64,000 nucleotides of DNA from Tubulanus polymorphus (Eukaryota > Nemertea > Palaeonemertea > Tubulaniformes > Tubulanidae): the NCBI RefSeq assembly GCF_964204645.1, contig NC_134027.1, forward strand, positions 14,062,485 to 14,126,484. Direction: 5' to 3'. The notes below the pieces were generated by a model. It ran no database searches, was not told where the DNA came from, and worked only from the letters and a program-made list of their open reading frames with translations. Below are positions 10,720 through 23,795 of this stretch, one piece after another. Within the stretch, counting starts at the first letter, position 1. Each line of letters begins with the position of its first letter. The translations under genes and the position numbers were made by a program.

Positions 10720-13700
10720 CAACTAATTATATTCTGATACTCAGCTTCCATGAAAAATTTAAATAATTGAGTCCATAGGGCAAATACCTGATAAATCGTC
10801 TTCTGTTTGAAGAGTAAACAATGTGAGAAGTTCTAGAAATCGATCGGTTAATTTTGGTTGAAATCGTAGAGCAAATCGTATATTTTATTTGAGGAGTGAC
10901 TATTTCCATGAACTTTATGACTATGCTTAGAACAAATGTTTGACCACCCATTTGAAAATACTTATACTCAAAATTATATCAAATTGAATGTAAACTTATC
11001 ATGTACATGTGGGTAAGTTTCGAACAGATCAAATATATACATTATCAACGAAATGAGACAGATCTTTTTCTTTGAATAGGAACAACACCTTACTTCGGAA
11101 TCTGGTCACTCAATATGAAGAGAATTGATTGAACTGTGGAATTTGGACATTATTCGAAAAATTGTATTCCCATTCGAAAGTTCCACAGGTCCTTAGATTA
11201 TTACAGAAACCTCAGTAGAAGACATTGATACAATTGAATTGGAATAAAATGAAATAAATTCCGATATTCCAATAACAATCCTAATTGTAAAGCAGAAATT
11301 AAGCAATTTCATGAAGTTGCACAAGGTCTATGGACAAATTTATTGAATTGATGGAAAATTCTATGATTTTTGTGAAGTTAGTTTTAAAGACAAATAATTG
11401 AATTCAAAAAAACTTATTACCCTGATGAATCATTTTCTTTAGAAACAGTAAAACAATGTCAAAAGTCCTAGAATCCTATTGGTTGATTTTGAATGGAATC
11501 ATGGGGTAACTTTTATCTTTTATATGACGATTGACTTGTTTCCACGAACTTGATATAAACATTGCAACTGACTACACTCAGAACAAATGTTTGACCACCT
11601 ATTTGGAAATACTTCTACTTCAACTGATATCAAATTGAATTGAAATTTATTACGTACTTGTAGGTAAGTTTCGAACAGATCAAATAGAAGCCAGAACACG
11701 CATCAGATTCATACGGTTATGTAGACATTTTTCTTATATATCTTTTTAGACATCGAAATAACACATATCTTTTTCTATGAATAGGTGCAACACCTTATAT
11801 CAAAACCTGGCCACTCAATATGAAGAGAATCGTTTGAACCGTTCGAGTTTGTACATTATTCAGGAAAACTGTATTCCCGCCCGAAAGTTGCACAGGTCCT
11901 TGGATAAAAAATAAGTTTTGATTAAGGGTAACTCATACCCATACAAATTGTATTCTTAGAGATATCTTAGTTGAGCATATCTATACGAAAGAATTGCAAT
12001 GTAGTTGATTTTGAATGAAATCATGGGGTAACTCTTATCTTTTATATGACGAGTGACTTGTTTCCACGAACTTGTTTAAAGCATTGCAAGTGACTATACT
12101 CAGAACAAATGTTTGACCACCTATCTGGGAATACTTCTACTTCAAATTATATCAAATTGAATTAAAGTTTATTACTTACCTGTAGGTAAGTTTCGAACGG
12201 ATCAAATAGAAGCCAGAAAACGCATGAGATTCATACGGTTATGTAGAAATTTTTCTTATACATTGTTTAAGACAACAAAATAAGACATATCTTTTTCTAT
12301 GAATAGGTGCAAACCCTTATATCAAAACCTGGCCACTCAATATGAAGAGAATTGTTTGAACCGTTCGAGTTTGTACATTATTCAGGAAAACTGTATTCCC
12401 GCCCGAAAGTTGTACGGGTCCTTGGATAAAAAATAAGTTTTAATTAAGGGTAACTGATACCCATACAAATTGTATTGTTAGAGATACCTTAGTAGAGCAT
12501 ATCTATACAAAAGAATTGCAATAAAATGAAATAAATTCTGAAATTCAATAACAATCCTAATTGTAAAGCCCTCAGAAATTAAGCAATTTCATAAAGTTGC
12601 ACAAGGTCTATGGACAAATTGATTTCATACAAGAAAATTCTATGATTTTAGTGAAGTTAGTTTTAAAGACAAATAACTAAATTCAAAACAACTTATTACC
12701 CTGATGAATGATTTTCGTTAGAAAGAGTAAAACAATGTCAAAAGTTCTAGAATCCTATTGGTTGATTTTGATTGAAATCATGGGGTAAATTTTATCTTTT
12801 ATATGACGAGTGACTGTTTCCACGAACTTGATATAAGCATTGCAACAGACTATACTCAGAACAAATGTTTGACCACCTATCTGGGAATACTTCTACTTCA
12901 AATTATATCAAAGTGAATTAAAAATTATTACTTACCTGTAGGTAAGTTTCGAACAGATCAAATAGAAGCCAGAAAACGCATGAGATTCATACGGTTATGT
13001 AGAAATTTTTCTTATACATCTTTTAAGACATCGAAGTAAGACATATCTTTTTCTATGAATAGGTGCAACACCTAATATCAAAACCTGGCCACTCAATATG
13101 AAGAGAATTGTTTGAACCGTTCGAGTTTGTACATTATTCAGGAAAACTGTATTCCCGCCCGAAAATTGTACGGGTCCTTGGATAAAAAATAAGTTTTGAT
13201 TAAGGGTAACTCATACCCATACAAATTGTATTGTTAGAGATACCTTAGTAGAGCATATCTATACAAAAGAATTGCAATAAAATGAAATTAATTCCGAAAT
13301 TCAATAACAATCCTAATTGTAAAGCCCTCAGAAATTAAGCAATTTCATAAAGTTGCACAAGGTCTATGGACAAAATGATTTCATACAAGAAAATTCTATG
13401 ATTTAAGTGAAGTTAGTTTTAAAGACAAATAACTAAATTCAAAACAACTTATTACCCTGATGAATCATTTTCATTAGAAAGAGTAAAACAATGTCAAAAG
13501 TTCTAGAATCCTATTGGTTGATTTTGATTGAAATCATGGGGTTAATCTTATCTTTATGACGAGTGACTGTTTCCACGAACTTGATATAAGCATTGCAACC
13601 GACTATACTCAGAACAAATGTTTGACCACCTATCTGGGAATACTTCTACTTCAAATTATATCAAATTGAATTAAAATTTAGTATGTACATGTAGGTAAGT

Positions 13701-16700
13701 TTCGAACAAATCAAATAGAAGCCAGAAAACGCATAAGATTCATACGGTTATGTAAAAATTTTTCTTATACATCTTTTAAGACATCGAAATAAGACATATC
13801 TTTTTCTATGAATAGATGCAACACCTAATATCAAAATCTGGCCACTCAATATGAAGAGAATAATTTGAACTGTTCGAGTTCGAATATTATTCAGGAAAAC
13901 TGTATTCCCTTCCCAAAGTTGCACAGGTCCTTGGATAAAAACTAAGTTTTGATTAAGGGTAACTCATACCCATACAAATTGTATTGTTAGAGATACCTTA
14001 GTAGGGGATATTGATACAAAAGAATTGCAATGAAATGAAATTAATTCCGATATTTTCATAACAATCCTCAGAAATTAAGCAATTTCATAAAGTTGCACAA
14101 GGTCTATGGACAAATTGATTTCATACAAGAAAATTCTATGATTTTAGTGAAGTTAGTTTTAAAGACAAATGACTAAATTCAAAACAACTTATTACCCTGA
14201 TGAATGATTTTCGTTAGAAAGAGTAAAACAATGTCAAAAGTTCTAGAATCCTATTGGTTGATTTTGATTGAAATCATGGGGTAAATCTTTATTTTTTATA
14301 TGATGAGTAACTATTTCCACGAACTTGATATAAGCATTGCAACTGACTATACTCAGAACAAATGTTTGACCACCTATCTGGGAATACTTCTACTTCAAAT
14401 TATATCAAATTGAATTAAAATTTATTACGTACCTGTAGGTAAGTTTCGAACAGATCAAATAGAAGCCAGAAAACGCATGAGATTCATACGGTTATGTAGA
14501 AATTTTTCTTATACATCTTTTAAGACATCGAAATAAGACATATCTTTTTCTATGAATAGGTGCAACACCTAATATCAAAACCTGGCCACTCAATATGAAG
14601 AGAATTGTTTGAACCGTTCGAGTTTGTACATTATTCAGGAAAACTGTATTCCTGCCCGAAAATTGTACGGGTCCTTGGATAAAAAATAAGTTTTGATTAA
14701 GGGTAACTCATACCCATACAAATTGTATTGTTAGAGATACCTTAGTAGAGCATATCTATACAAAAGAATTGCAATAAAATGAAATAAATTCCGAAATTCA
14801 ATAACAATCCTAATTGTAAAGCCCTCAGAAATCAAGCAATTTCATAAAGTTGCACAAGGTCTATGGACAAAATGATTTCATACAAGAAAATTCTATGATT
14901 TAAGTGAAGTTAGTTTTAAAGACAAATAACTAAATTCAAAACAACTTATTACCCTGATGAATCATTTTCATTAGAAAGAGTAAAACAATGTCAAAAGTTC
15001 TAGAATCCTATTGGTTGATTTTGATTGAAATCATGGGGTAAATCTTATCTTTATGACGAGTGACTGTTTCCACGAACTTGATATAAGCATTGCAACTGAC
15101 TATACTCAGAACAAATGTTTGACCACCTATCTGGGAATACTTCTACTTCAAATTATATCAAATTGAATTAAAATTTTTTACGTACCTGTAGGTAAGTTTT
15201 GAACAGATCAAATAGAAGCCAGAAAATGCATAAGATTCATATGGTTATGTAAAAATTTTTCTTATACATCTTTTAAGACATCGAAATAAGACATATCTTT
15301 TTCTATGAATAGATGCAACACCTAATATCAAAATCTGGCCACTCAATATGAAGAGAATAATTTGAACTGTTCGAGTTCGAATATTATTCAGGAAAACTGT
15401 ATTCCCGCTTGAAAGTTGCACAGGTCCTTGGATAAAAAATAAGTTTTGATTAAGGGTAACTCATACCAATACAAATTGTATTGTTAGAGATACCTTAGTA
15501 GAGCATATCTATACAAAAGAATTGCAATAAAATGAAATTAATTCCGAAATTCAATAACAATCCTAATGGGGTACCCGCAAAACAAGCTACCCCGTTAGAT
15601 GGCGCGACAAGCAGTAGGTTGCTCGTTGTCAAAATAAGTTCATTTTCAATGAACTTTGAACTTGATTTTTAGACTCCTGAATCCATATATTATCACAGGA
15701 CTCACCAGATATACAATACTTTCATCCTCCTACTCAGATATCGGTTTAGTTTTCATAAATAATTGATTCATTTAAAAGAAAAGTTCATTCAGATTCAACT
15801 GAAACGTAAAAGGAAATCGAATGCGGACGACCAACTATCTACTAGCGAACCTGGCGGATCCTCGCCTGCCGTGAGTGGAATCCTCGATTGCCACAGTAGC
15901 ACTGCGCGTACCCCATTGTAAAGCCCTCAGAAATTAAGCAATTTCATAAAGTTGCACAAGGTCTATGGACAAATTGATTTAATACAAGAAAATTCTATGA
16001 TTTTAGTGAAGTTAGTTTTAAAGACAAATAACTAAATTCAAAACAACTTATTACCCTGATGAAAGATTTTCATTAGAAAGAGTAAAACAATGTCAAAAGT
16101 TCTAGAATCCTATTGGTTGATTTTGATTGAAATCATGGTGTAAATTTTATCTTATATATGACGAGTGACTGTTTCCACGAACTTGATATAAGCATTGCAA
16201 CTGACTATACTCAGAACAAATGTTTGACCACCTATCTGGGAATACTTCTACTTCAAATTATATCAAATTGAATTAAAATTTATTACGTACCTGTAGGTAA
16301 GTTTCGAACAGATCAAATAGAAGCCAGAAAACGCATAAGATTCATATGGTTATGTAAAAATTTTTCTTATACATCTTTTAAGACATCGAAATAAGACATA
16401 TCTTTTTCTATGAATAGATGCAACACCTAATATTAAAATCTGGCCACTCAATATGAAGAGAATTGTTTGAATCATTCGACTTTGTACATTATTTAGGAAA
16501 ACTGTATTCCTGTCCAAAAGTTGCACAGGTCCTTAGACAAAAAATAAATTTTGATGAAGGGTAACTCATACCCATACAAATTGTATTCTTAGAGATACAT
16601 TAGTAGAGTATATCTATATAAAAGAATTGCAATAAAATGAAATTAATTCCGATATTCAATAACAATCCAAATTGTAATGCCCTCATATATATTAAGCAAT

Positions 16701-16830
16701 TTCATAAAGTTGCACAAGGTCGATGGACAAAATGATTTTGTACAAAAAAATGATTTTTGTGAAATTAGTTTCACAGACAAATAATTGAATTTTTAAATCA
16801 CAAAAACATCCATAACTTTTTTATTTTAGA
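10720..16830 (+). repeat. ~755-bp tandem array (satellite A), core
   Basis: The landmark phrase gtttgaccacctat recurs with gaccac at 10942, 11593, 12115, 12871, 13624, 14368, 15121 and 16226. Steps are 651, 522, 756, 753, 744, 753 and 1105 bp; the last returns to ~756 after removing the 347-bp MITE and its 2-bp duplication. Other landmarks repeat in register (catgagattcatacggtta, cactcaatatgaagagaat, gttgcacaaggtctatgg). Units 12.1-16.2 kb are very alike, while the first two are shorter and more diverged. No reading frame of 60 codons exists here, so it is non-coding tandem DNA. Confidence 0.93.
15568..15914. mobile_element. 347-bp MITE in satellite A
   Basis: The insert starts ggggtacccgc and ends gcgcgtacccc, giving 11-bp terminal inverted repeats with one mismatch. 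It is flanked by AT on both sides; other array units read cctaattgtaaag at this place, so the AT is a 2-bp target duplication. It has no coding capacity. Superfamily is uncertain: the 2-bp duplication suggests a Tc1/mariner-like or similar mover, but the target is AT rather than TA. Confidence 0.85.
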
Positions 16831-19650
16831 AGGTTAACTTAAAAACTCGGTGTCAAATGAAAACTTATGATAGGAGAAAAACGATTGAAAAGAATAATCC
16901 AGTTTAGCCCTAGTTTAGTTATTATCGCTATCATGAGAAAATGACTAGGGAACCAAAGGCCAACATTGCTTTTCCAAGTTTTTCAAAAATTTCTTAAGCT
17001 AATAACTATGTCCGGTTTTCAGATAAACCCATTTTGCAGACGCTATTTTGACTCTTTTTTACATTCTTCAAGTCGTCTGACTCGTTAAAAGTTTGTTAGA
17101 AGTCCCTATTTTACTTAGTTAACTCAAAAATATAGGGGGCTGCTACTCAATGGAGGGTTGTGCGTGCATTTTCTAAGTTTGTACACTTAGATAAGAGCCT
17201 AACTTATTTGCCTGCCAAGGGTCGCCAGAGAAGTTAGATGGGGGTCAATTTTCAGGTCTCAACTTATGTATTTTCAACTATCTCTGACACTCATTTATGA
17301 GGTTTTGGCAAGAGGCGCCTAGGCTAAACGGACCCCCAGCCCAAGGGTTTTAATGGTTCTATACTTACCTTAGGACCCCTTTTAAATACCTGAGAAGTTT
17401 CAGAACCCTAGAGGGTCGCCTGAGAAGTAAGAAGGGGGTCACTTTTCAGGTCACAACTTGGTGTATTTTCAACTATCTCAAACACTCATTTTCACAGTTT
17501 AGGCAGGGGATGACTAGGCTCATTGGACCCCAGCAAAAAAATTCTGCTCCGCAAATAAGAGTCTAGGGTCATTTTCTAAGCGTCGTACACTTAGATAAGA
17601 CCATCCCCTATCTAAAAAAATATTGTAGGGTGCTAAGAGCTTTCTACTAAGTCGGCCGAGAAGTAAGAAGGGGTTCGCTTTTCGTGGTCGTGCCACAAAG
17701 TTTCTCGCTCCACAACCAAGGGTCTAGGGCCCTTTTTAATGATTTGCGCACTTGTTTTCGACCCTCCTTTGTCTAAAAAATTTGAGTTTGCTAAGAGCTT
17801 TCTAAAGGGTCACCCGGGAAGTTAGAAAGGGGTCCCTTTTCAGCTCTTAACCTCGGAAAACTTATTTTCGCAGTTTGGGCAGGGGGCGCCTAGGCTCAAC
17901 AGACCCGCGGCCCAGGGTTTTAAAGGTTCTATTCGTATTATAGGACCCCTTCTAAATACCGGAGAAGGTTCAGAGCCCTAGGCCTTCTCTAAAGGGCCCT
18001 CCGACCCCCCGCAATGTGGTTGTGCGGCTGCCAGAGACCCCTGGAATGGCTGCGTGACAAAGTTTCTCACCCCACAACCAAGGGTCAAAGGCCCTTTTTT
18101 AAGCTTTGCACATTTAGAATAGACACTCCCTTAGGCGCATAAGAAGTTTCGGATCCCTAGGTTCATTATTAAGGCCACCCAAGAAGTAAGAAGGGGGTGG
18201 CTTTTCAGGTCTCAATGTAGTGTATTTTCAGTCTATCTCCGACACTCATTCTCGCAGTTTGGTAAGGGGACGACTAGGTGCATCGGACCCCAGCAAAAAA
18301 TTCTCAACGGACCCCGGCCAAGGGTTTTAATGGTTCTATACTTACTAAACCCCTTCTAAATATCCGAGAAGTTTCAGAACCCTAGGCCCTCTCTACAGGG
18401 TCCTCCGACCCCCCCCCCCGAAATGTGGTCGGGCGGCTGCCAGAGACCCCTGGTATGGCCGCACGACGTTTCTGGCTTCGCAACCCATGGTCTAAGGGCC
18501 TTTTTTTAAGCTTTGCACACTTCGATTAGACCTTCCCCTAAGTGCCTCAGAAGTTTCAGAGCCCTAGGGCCACTATCAAGGGTTGCCCGAGAAGTTAGAA
18601 GGGGGTCACTTTTCAGGCCTTAATGTAGTGTATTTTCAGTCTGCAACCCTCATTTTCGCCGTTTGGGTGCCTAGGCTCAACGGACCCACGGCCCCAAGAT
18701 TTTAATGGTTCCGTATTATAGGACCCTTCTAAATACCCGAGAAGTTTCAGAGCCCTCTCTAAAGATTCCTCTGACCACCCCAAACGTGGGCCTGCGGCGG
18801 CCAGAGACCCCTGGTATGGCAGGGCAACAAAGTTTCTAGCTCCGCAACCAAGGGTCTAGGGCCATTTTTTAAGCTTTGCCCATTTAGATTAAACCCTCTT
18901 CTAGGTGCCTAATAAGTTGCAGAGCCCTAGGGCCACTATAAAGGGTCACCTGATTAGTTAGAAGGGCGTCGCTTTTCCGGGATCATCTTAGTGTATTTTC
19001 AACTATCTGCTACACTCATTTTCGCAGTTTGGGCATGGGGCGCCTAGGCTCACCAGTCCCCCGCCCCAGGCTTTTAATGGTTCTGTATGTACGATAGGAC
19101 CCCGTCTAAATACGCGAGAAGTTTTAGAGCCCTAGGCCCTCTCTAAAGGGTGGAGCACATCCCCGGAAAATTGTTCTGCTCTGCGAATAAGTCAAGGGTC
19201 CTTTTTAAGCCCCGTACCCTTAAATGAGATCTCCCCTAACTAAAAAAATATTGGAGGGTGCTAAGAGTTTTCTAAAGGGTCACCCGAGAAGTTAGAAGGG
19301 GGTAGCTTTTTAGCTCTCGATCTCCGACACTCATTTTCATGGTTTGGGCAGGGACGCATAGGCTCGACGGTCCCACGGCCAAAGGTTTTAATAGTTCTGA
19401 ACGTACAATAGGAACCCTTCTTAATACCCGAGAAATTTCAGAGTCTAAAAAGGGTCCTCTCTAAAGGGTCCTCCGACACCTGGAAAAGTGGTTGCGTGGC
19501 AGCGTGAGGTCCCTGGTATGGCCGCGCAACAAAGTTTCTGGCTCCGCAACCAAGGGTCTAAGGCCCTTTTTAAACTTTGTACACTTAGATTTAACCTTTC
19601 CCTAACAGCCTGAGATGTTTCAGAGTCCTATGGCCACTATTAAGGTACAA
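16830..19650. repeat. GC-richer tandem block, ~380-bp period
   Basis: The base composition changes sharply, with many runs of c and g. The phrase cagttt(g)gg recurs at about 17495, 17871, 18255, 18659, 19025 and 19340 (steps 376, 384, 404, 366, 315). Each unit also carries ccgagaagttagaaggggg, cctaggctca-acggaccc, and gccagagacccctgg-atgg. No frame of 60 codons is open. It interrupts satellite A, which resumes at about 19650. The units are clearly diverged, so the block is old or evolves by point mutation without homogenisation. Confidence 0.85.
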
Positions 19651-19987
19651 ATGGACAAATGGAGTCTGTAAAAGAAAATGCTATGATTTTTGTGAAGTTA
19701 GTTTTAATTAAGTTTAACACAACTCATTATGCTGATGAAATGTTTTCCTTAGAAAGAATGACACAATGTTAAAATTTATAGCATTCTATTGGTTAATTTT
19801 CTATTGGTCAATTGAAATCATGGGGTAAATCATATCTTTTATTTAAGGAATGACTGTTTCCACGAACTTTATAAAAGCGCTGCAACTAACTACACTCAGA
19901 ACAAATGTTTGACCACCTATTGGGGAATACTTCTACTTCAATTATCTTCTATTATAATTTTATCAAATTGAATGTAAACTTATCATG
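19650..19987 (+). repeat. diverged satellite A unit, left part
   Basis: The sequence resumes satellite A landmarks (gaccacctat at 19911, cactcagaacaaatg, taaacttatcatg) with more changes than the core units. It is split at 19987 by the element that starts at 19988 and continues at 21843. Confidence 0.85.
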
Positions 19988-21842
19988 CAGTGCTTCATCT
20001 AGCCAAAAATGGAGGGGCGGTCCGCCCCGCCCCCGAAAATAGCCGCCCTTGTGCCCTTCAGATGTGTCCCATGCTCGCCCTTGTGCCCTCATCACTTGCC
20101 GTAGGTCTGCCCTCGAGTCACGAGTAATGAGTCAGGGCTTTCAAAATAAGCTTTCGCACCCGACTGTAAGTAAGAATCGTGCGACGGCTATGAAATATCT
20201 CGTATGATATCAACGATAGTAGCTCATGTGATCAGTGGTTATATTTAAAGGCCGAGGAGTATGGATGCTAGTTAACCAGGTGGCAAACACTTGAGATCGG
20301 CCGTCCAACTAACTACAGTATCTTGTTTATAATGTTTAGAGTGAGCGAGGTTGGCTCATAACAGAAAAGCAGGTCACACACAGTTAAATTTGACAAATTC
20401 ATAAAAGTTTTCATATCAAGTTCTAAACTAATTTTAAGTAATCTAGTCATAGTGGGAATGAAAATCTGATGCAAGCGATCTTTTTTTGTAGAGATAGGGC
20501 CAAGATTTAAGATTTTAGAGATATTTCAAATTTTTTGAAAATCATTAATTTTTATCCGATTTCCATGAAATTTGGACACAACATTGATGGTAGATAGCTA
20601 AACAAGTGTACGAAATTTCAGACTGATCCATTGACCATAGAAAAAGTTTTGATGTTGCCAAATTTTGGTACTATGAATGAGGCTATGTTTTGTTTATGTA
20701 TACTGATGACTATAGGTATCAAATTACTGTTAATGTGCTCTCCGAGCTACACTAATTCACTGGATAACTCCTCCCTCTATGTCATTCAAAGATTCAAATT
20801 TTGAAGGAAATACCAACTAAAAAGCTTAATTTCTCGTGGAGGAGGGCCTAAAACACATTTTTGACTGCAGAAATGAATATATTACACATTAATACATATG
20901 TCTGACAAAAAGGAGGGTCCAAATCGGATAACTGACAGAGAAAATAGGAGATTTCCAGTTTCAACCGTTGGAGCTCTCCACTGCACTATTGCTTCATGGG
21001 TACTGCCATCTTTGACATTGATTGGGCTTTTATACTGCTCCTCGGCCTTTAAATGTACTGCAGTCAGTGTGCATCGTGTGAAAACGTGCCTCAGACGCGT
21101 GGCCTAGTTTTAGTTTCCAAGAAATTGGCTACCTTCCAAACTATTGCCAATCATTCTAGCGACTGCCGTTATAAAGCTGGTAGTGTATATTCGATGGATT
21201 GTTTCGTTTTGAACACATCGTGATGCTCTGGATCTTTTTATCTAGACTATTAGACAAATTCTATATACACAAGGTGAAAAACTTTTTTCGGTGAACTCAC
21301 AGAGAGACTTGGAGAGACAATTAGTTTGAGTGGCCTAATAGCAAAAATGTGTTCTTAAGCTGGCTGCCTACCAATTATCAACAGTCACTCGCCAATCACT
21401 AACACTATCAATTTAAATCAATTAATTTGATATTTCTAAGATTAAAAATATGCAATTTCTTGTAGGCCTATAGATTATTGCTGGCTTTTTTTCGCTGTAT
21501 CATTTGCTTTTTGAGATTGCTTTTTTCTGCCATTTTTTGTCTGCAACTGGTTTTCCAAATAATTTTGAAAGCCCTATCTGATTATTTTTGTTCATTGACA
21601 GGCATAGGTGTAAGGATGTACTGTGGTCAAGTGTGTCACTCATGGCAAGAGTGAAAAATAGTTTCTAGTCCTCAATTGTAGTAGGGGGTACCTTGATTCT
21701 ATGCAATAGGGAACATTGCAGGTTGCCCCTAAAACGGACGTGAGTGCGTTATTATGTGCCCTTGCTCCAATGGAATCACGCGTAAAAATGCCCTTATTTG
21801 AAATCAGCACCCTGCCCTTTTTTAATGCTAGATGAAGCACTG
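19988..21842. mobile_element. non-autonomous hAT-like element, copy 1
   Basis: The 1855-bp insert begins cagtgcttcatctagc and ends gctagatgaagcactg, a perfect 16-bp terminal inverted repeat. It is flanked by TCATG on both sides (19983-19987 and 21843-21847), and the satellite reads atcatgtacatg elsewhere, so TCATG is a 5-bp target duplication. CAGTG-type ends point to the hAT superfamily, in which 8 bp is usual and 5-6 bp occurs in some groups. No transposase is visible; frames such as 20898-21107 have no domain. A shorter copy is at 42530. Confidence 0.88.
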
Positions 21843-23791
21843 TCATGTACATGTAGGTAATTGTCAAACAGATCATATAAGCCTGAACATGAATTAGATT
21901 CATACGGTTATGTAAATATTTTGTCATATACATTTTTTAAGACAACAAAATAAAACAGATCCTTTTCTTTGAATAGGAGCAACACCTTATATCAAAATCT
22001 GATCACTCAATATGAAGAGAATTGTTTGAACCGTTGGAGTTCACACATTATTCAAGAAAACTGTATTCAGATATATCCGTCCGAGAGTTGCACAGGTCCT
22101 TAGATAAAAGATAAGTTTTTCCAAGGGTAACTCATACCCATACAAATTGTAAATTTTTGAGATACTGAAGAGAGAATCTGATCATTTAAAGCAAATAGAA
22201 TTTCTTGGATTGAAGTTTGTACAGTATTCATAAAAACTGTATTTAGATTATCGGTCCTAGAGTTGCACAGGTCGTTGGATAAGACACAAGTATTTTTCAG
22301 GTATAATAATGACCATCAAAATCGTATATCCTTGAGATGCCTTAATAGAGTATATTTATAGAGAAAAATGAAATGAAATAAAATAAAATCAATTTTGTTA
22401 TTCCAATTGTACTCCTACCCGGAAAGCTCTCAGAATTTAAACAATCTCATAAAGTGATGATAGGTTTCTTACATTTTTGTAGTTTGTTTTATAGACAGTT
22501 GATTGAATTCAGAACATTTTATTACCCTGATGAATCATTAACAAGTAATAGCATTCTATCGGATAATTCTTTTTGAAATAATAGGGTTAATCTGATCTTT
22601 CATTTGAGGAGTGACTGTTTCCACAAACAGACTACCCAGAACAAATGTTTGACCACCTATTTGGGAATACTTCTGCTTCATATTATATTAAATTGAATAG
22701 AAATTTGTCATTTACATGTAGGATAGTATCAAATACAAGCTTGAACACAGATTAGATTTAAACTTTTATGTAGATATCTTGTCATATACTTTCCTTGCGA
22801 CAAAGATATCCAACAAATCCTTTCTTTAAAGTATGATATATCAGTCTAATATAACGTTCCTTATAAATTAAATGTAGCTTTATTATATACTCGTAGGGAA
22901 GTGTTAAACACATCAAATAGACGCCTCAACATTCATTAGATAGACTTCTGCATGAAAGTAGTAATGATGATAGTAATTCGTTTGAGTCCCGAATTCAAAT
23001 CCTAACCAGTTAATAAACAGTTTGCGTGAACACTAGACTTTTGTTTAGTCACAAATCTTTGTATGTACACAGGGGACTATAGTTTCTCAAAAAGGAGATA
23101 GGAATTCGTCTGAGTCCTGAATTTAAATCCTCAAAATACATACTTAAATTAAAAGGGAAAATATTGTTCTTAATAGTCAGTTAATAACCAGTTTGCATGA
23201 ACTCTTGACTTTTTGTTGTTATGTCACAAATATGCATGTACACAGAGGACTATAGTTCATCGTAGAGGAGATAGTAATTCATTTGAGTCCCCAATTTAAA
23301 TCCTCAAAATCCCAGGAGATTCATTCCACTTTCTGGCAGTAAGTAGAATGTGTCTGCATATGTGTGTGAGCACTATGCTGTTGTGTGGTACTATATAACT
23401 AATACTGTCTCGTGGGAATGTTTGTCTTTGACCCAGTAATTATATAGATTTGCCCCCAATGAGATTTTATCACCATGATCATAGGTTCACAGAACAGTTT
23501 GTCTCAACATCAATTTGTTTCGACAAATAACAAAACAACTTCACTTTGAATTGAAGCAGAACCTTTCAAAACCTTATTATCAAATGTGAACAGAATTTCT
23601 TGCAACTTGAAGCTTCATTAAAGATCTGTATTCACATGAATCAGTCCTAAAAGTTACAAAGTAATAAATCCCCACCCATATTGTATATTCTAGATGTCTT
23701 CATTGAGTATTCATAGAGAATAACTATTATTACAATATTGATATTCTGTTAATATCCCTGGTTGAAAAACCATAAAAAGTTAACATACTGA
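21843..23791 (+). repeat. diverged satellite A units
   Basis: This continues the unit split at 19987: gtacatgtaggtaa, gattcatacggttatg and tgatcactcaatatgaag are recognisable, and gaccacctat recurs at 22651. Divergence grows toward the right. Between about 22965 and 23310 a phrase (gagata-gtaattcgtttgagtcc and gggactatagtt) is present three times at 130-170 bp spacing, a local secondary tandem repeat. Confidence 0.75.
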
Positions 23792-23795
23792 TTAA
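23792..23795. other. TTAA target duplication, left of piggyBac
   Basis: TTAA directly abuts the inverted repeat start cactttcactgctg; the same TTAA follows the right end at 26069-26072. TTAA duplication is diagnostic of piggyBac integration. Confidence 0.93.

Noticed and set aside
10720-19650. CRISPR-like array because of regular repeats
   Set aside because: Periods of ~755 and ~380 bp without short identical repeats and unique spacers; ordinary eukaryotic tandem DNA.
20898-21107. 69-codon frame in the hAT-like element as a transposase piece
   Set aside because: No BED finger, catalytic or hATC motif; the element appears non-autonomous.
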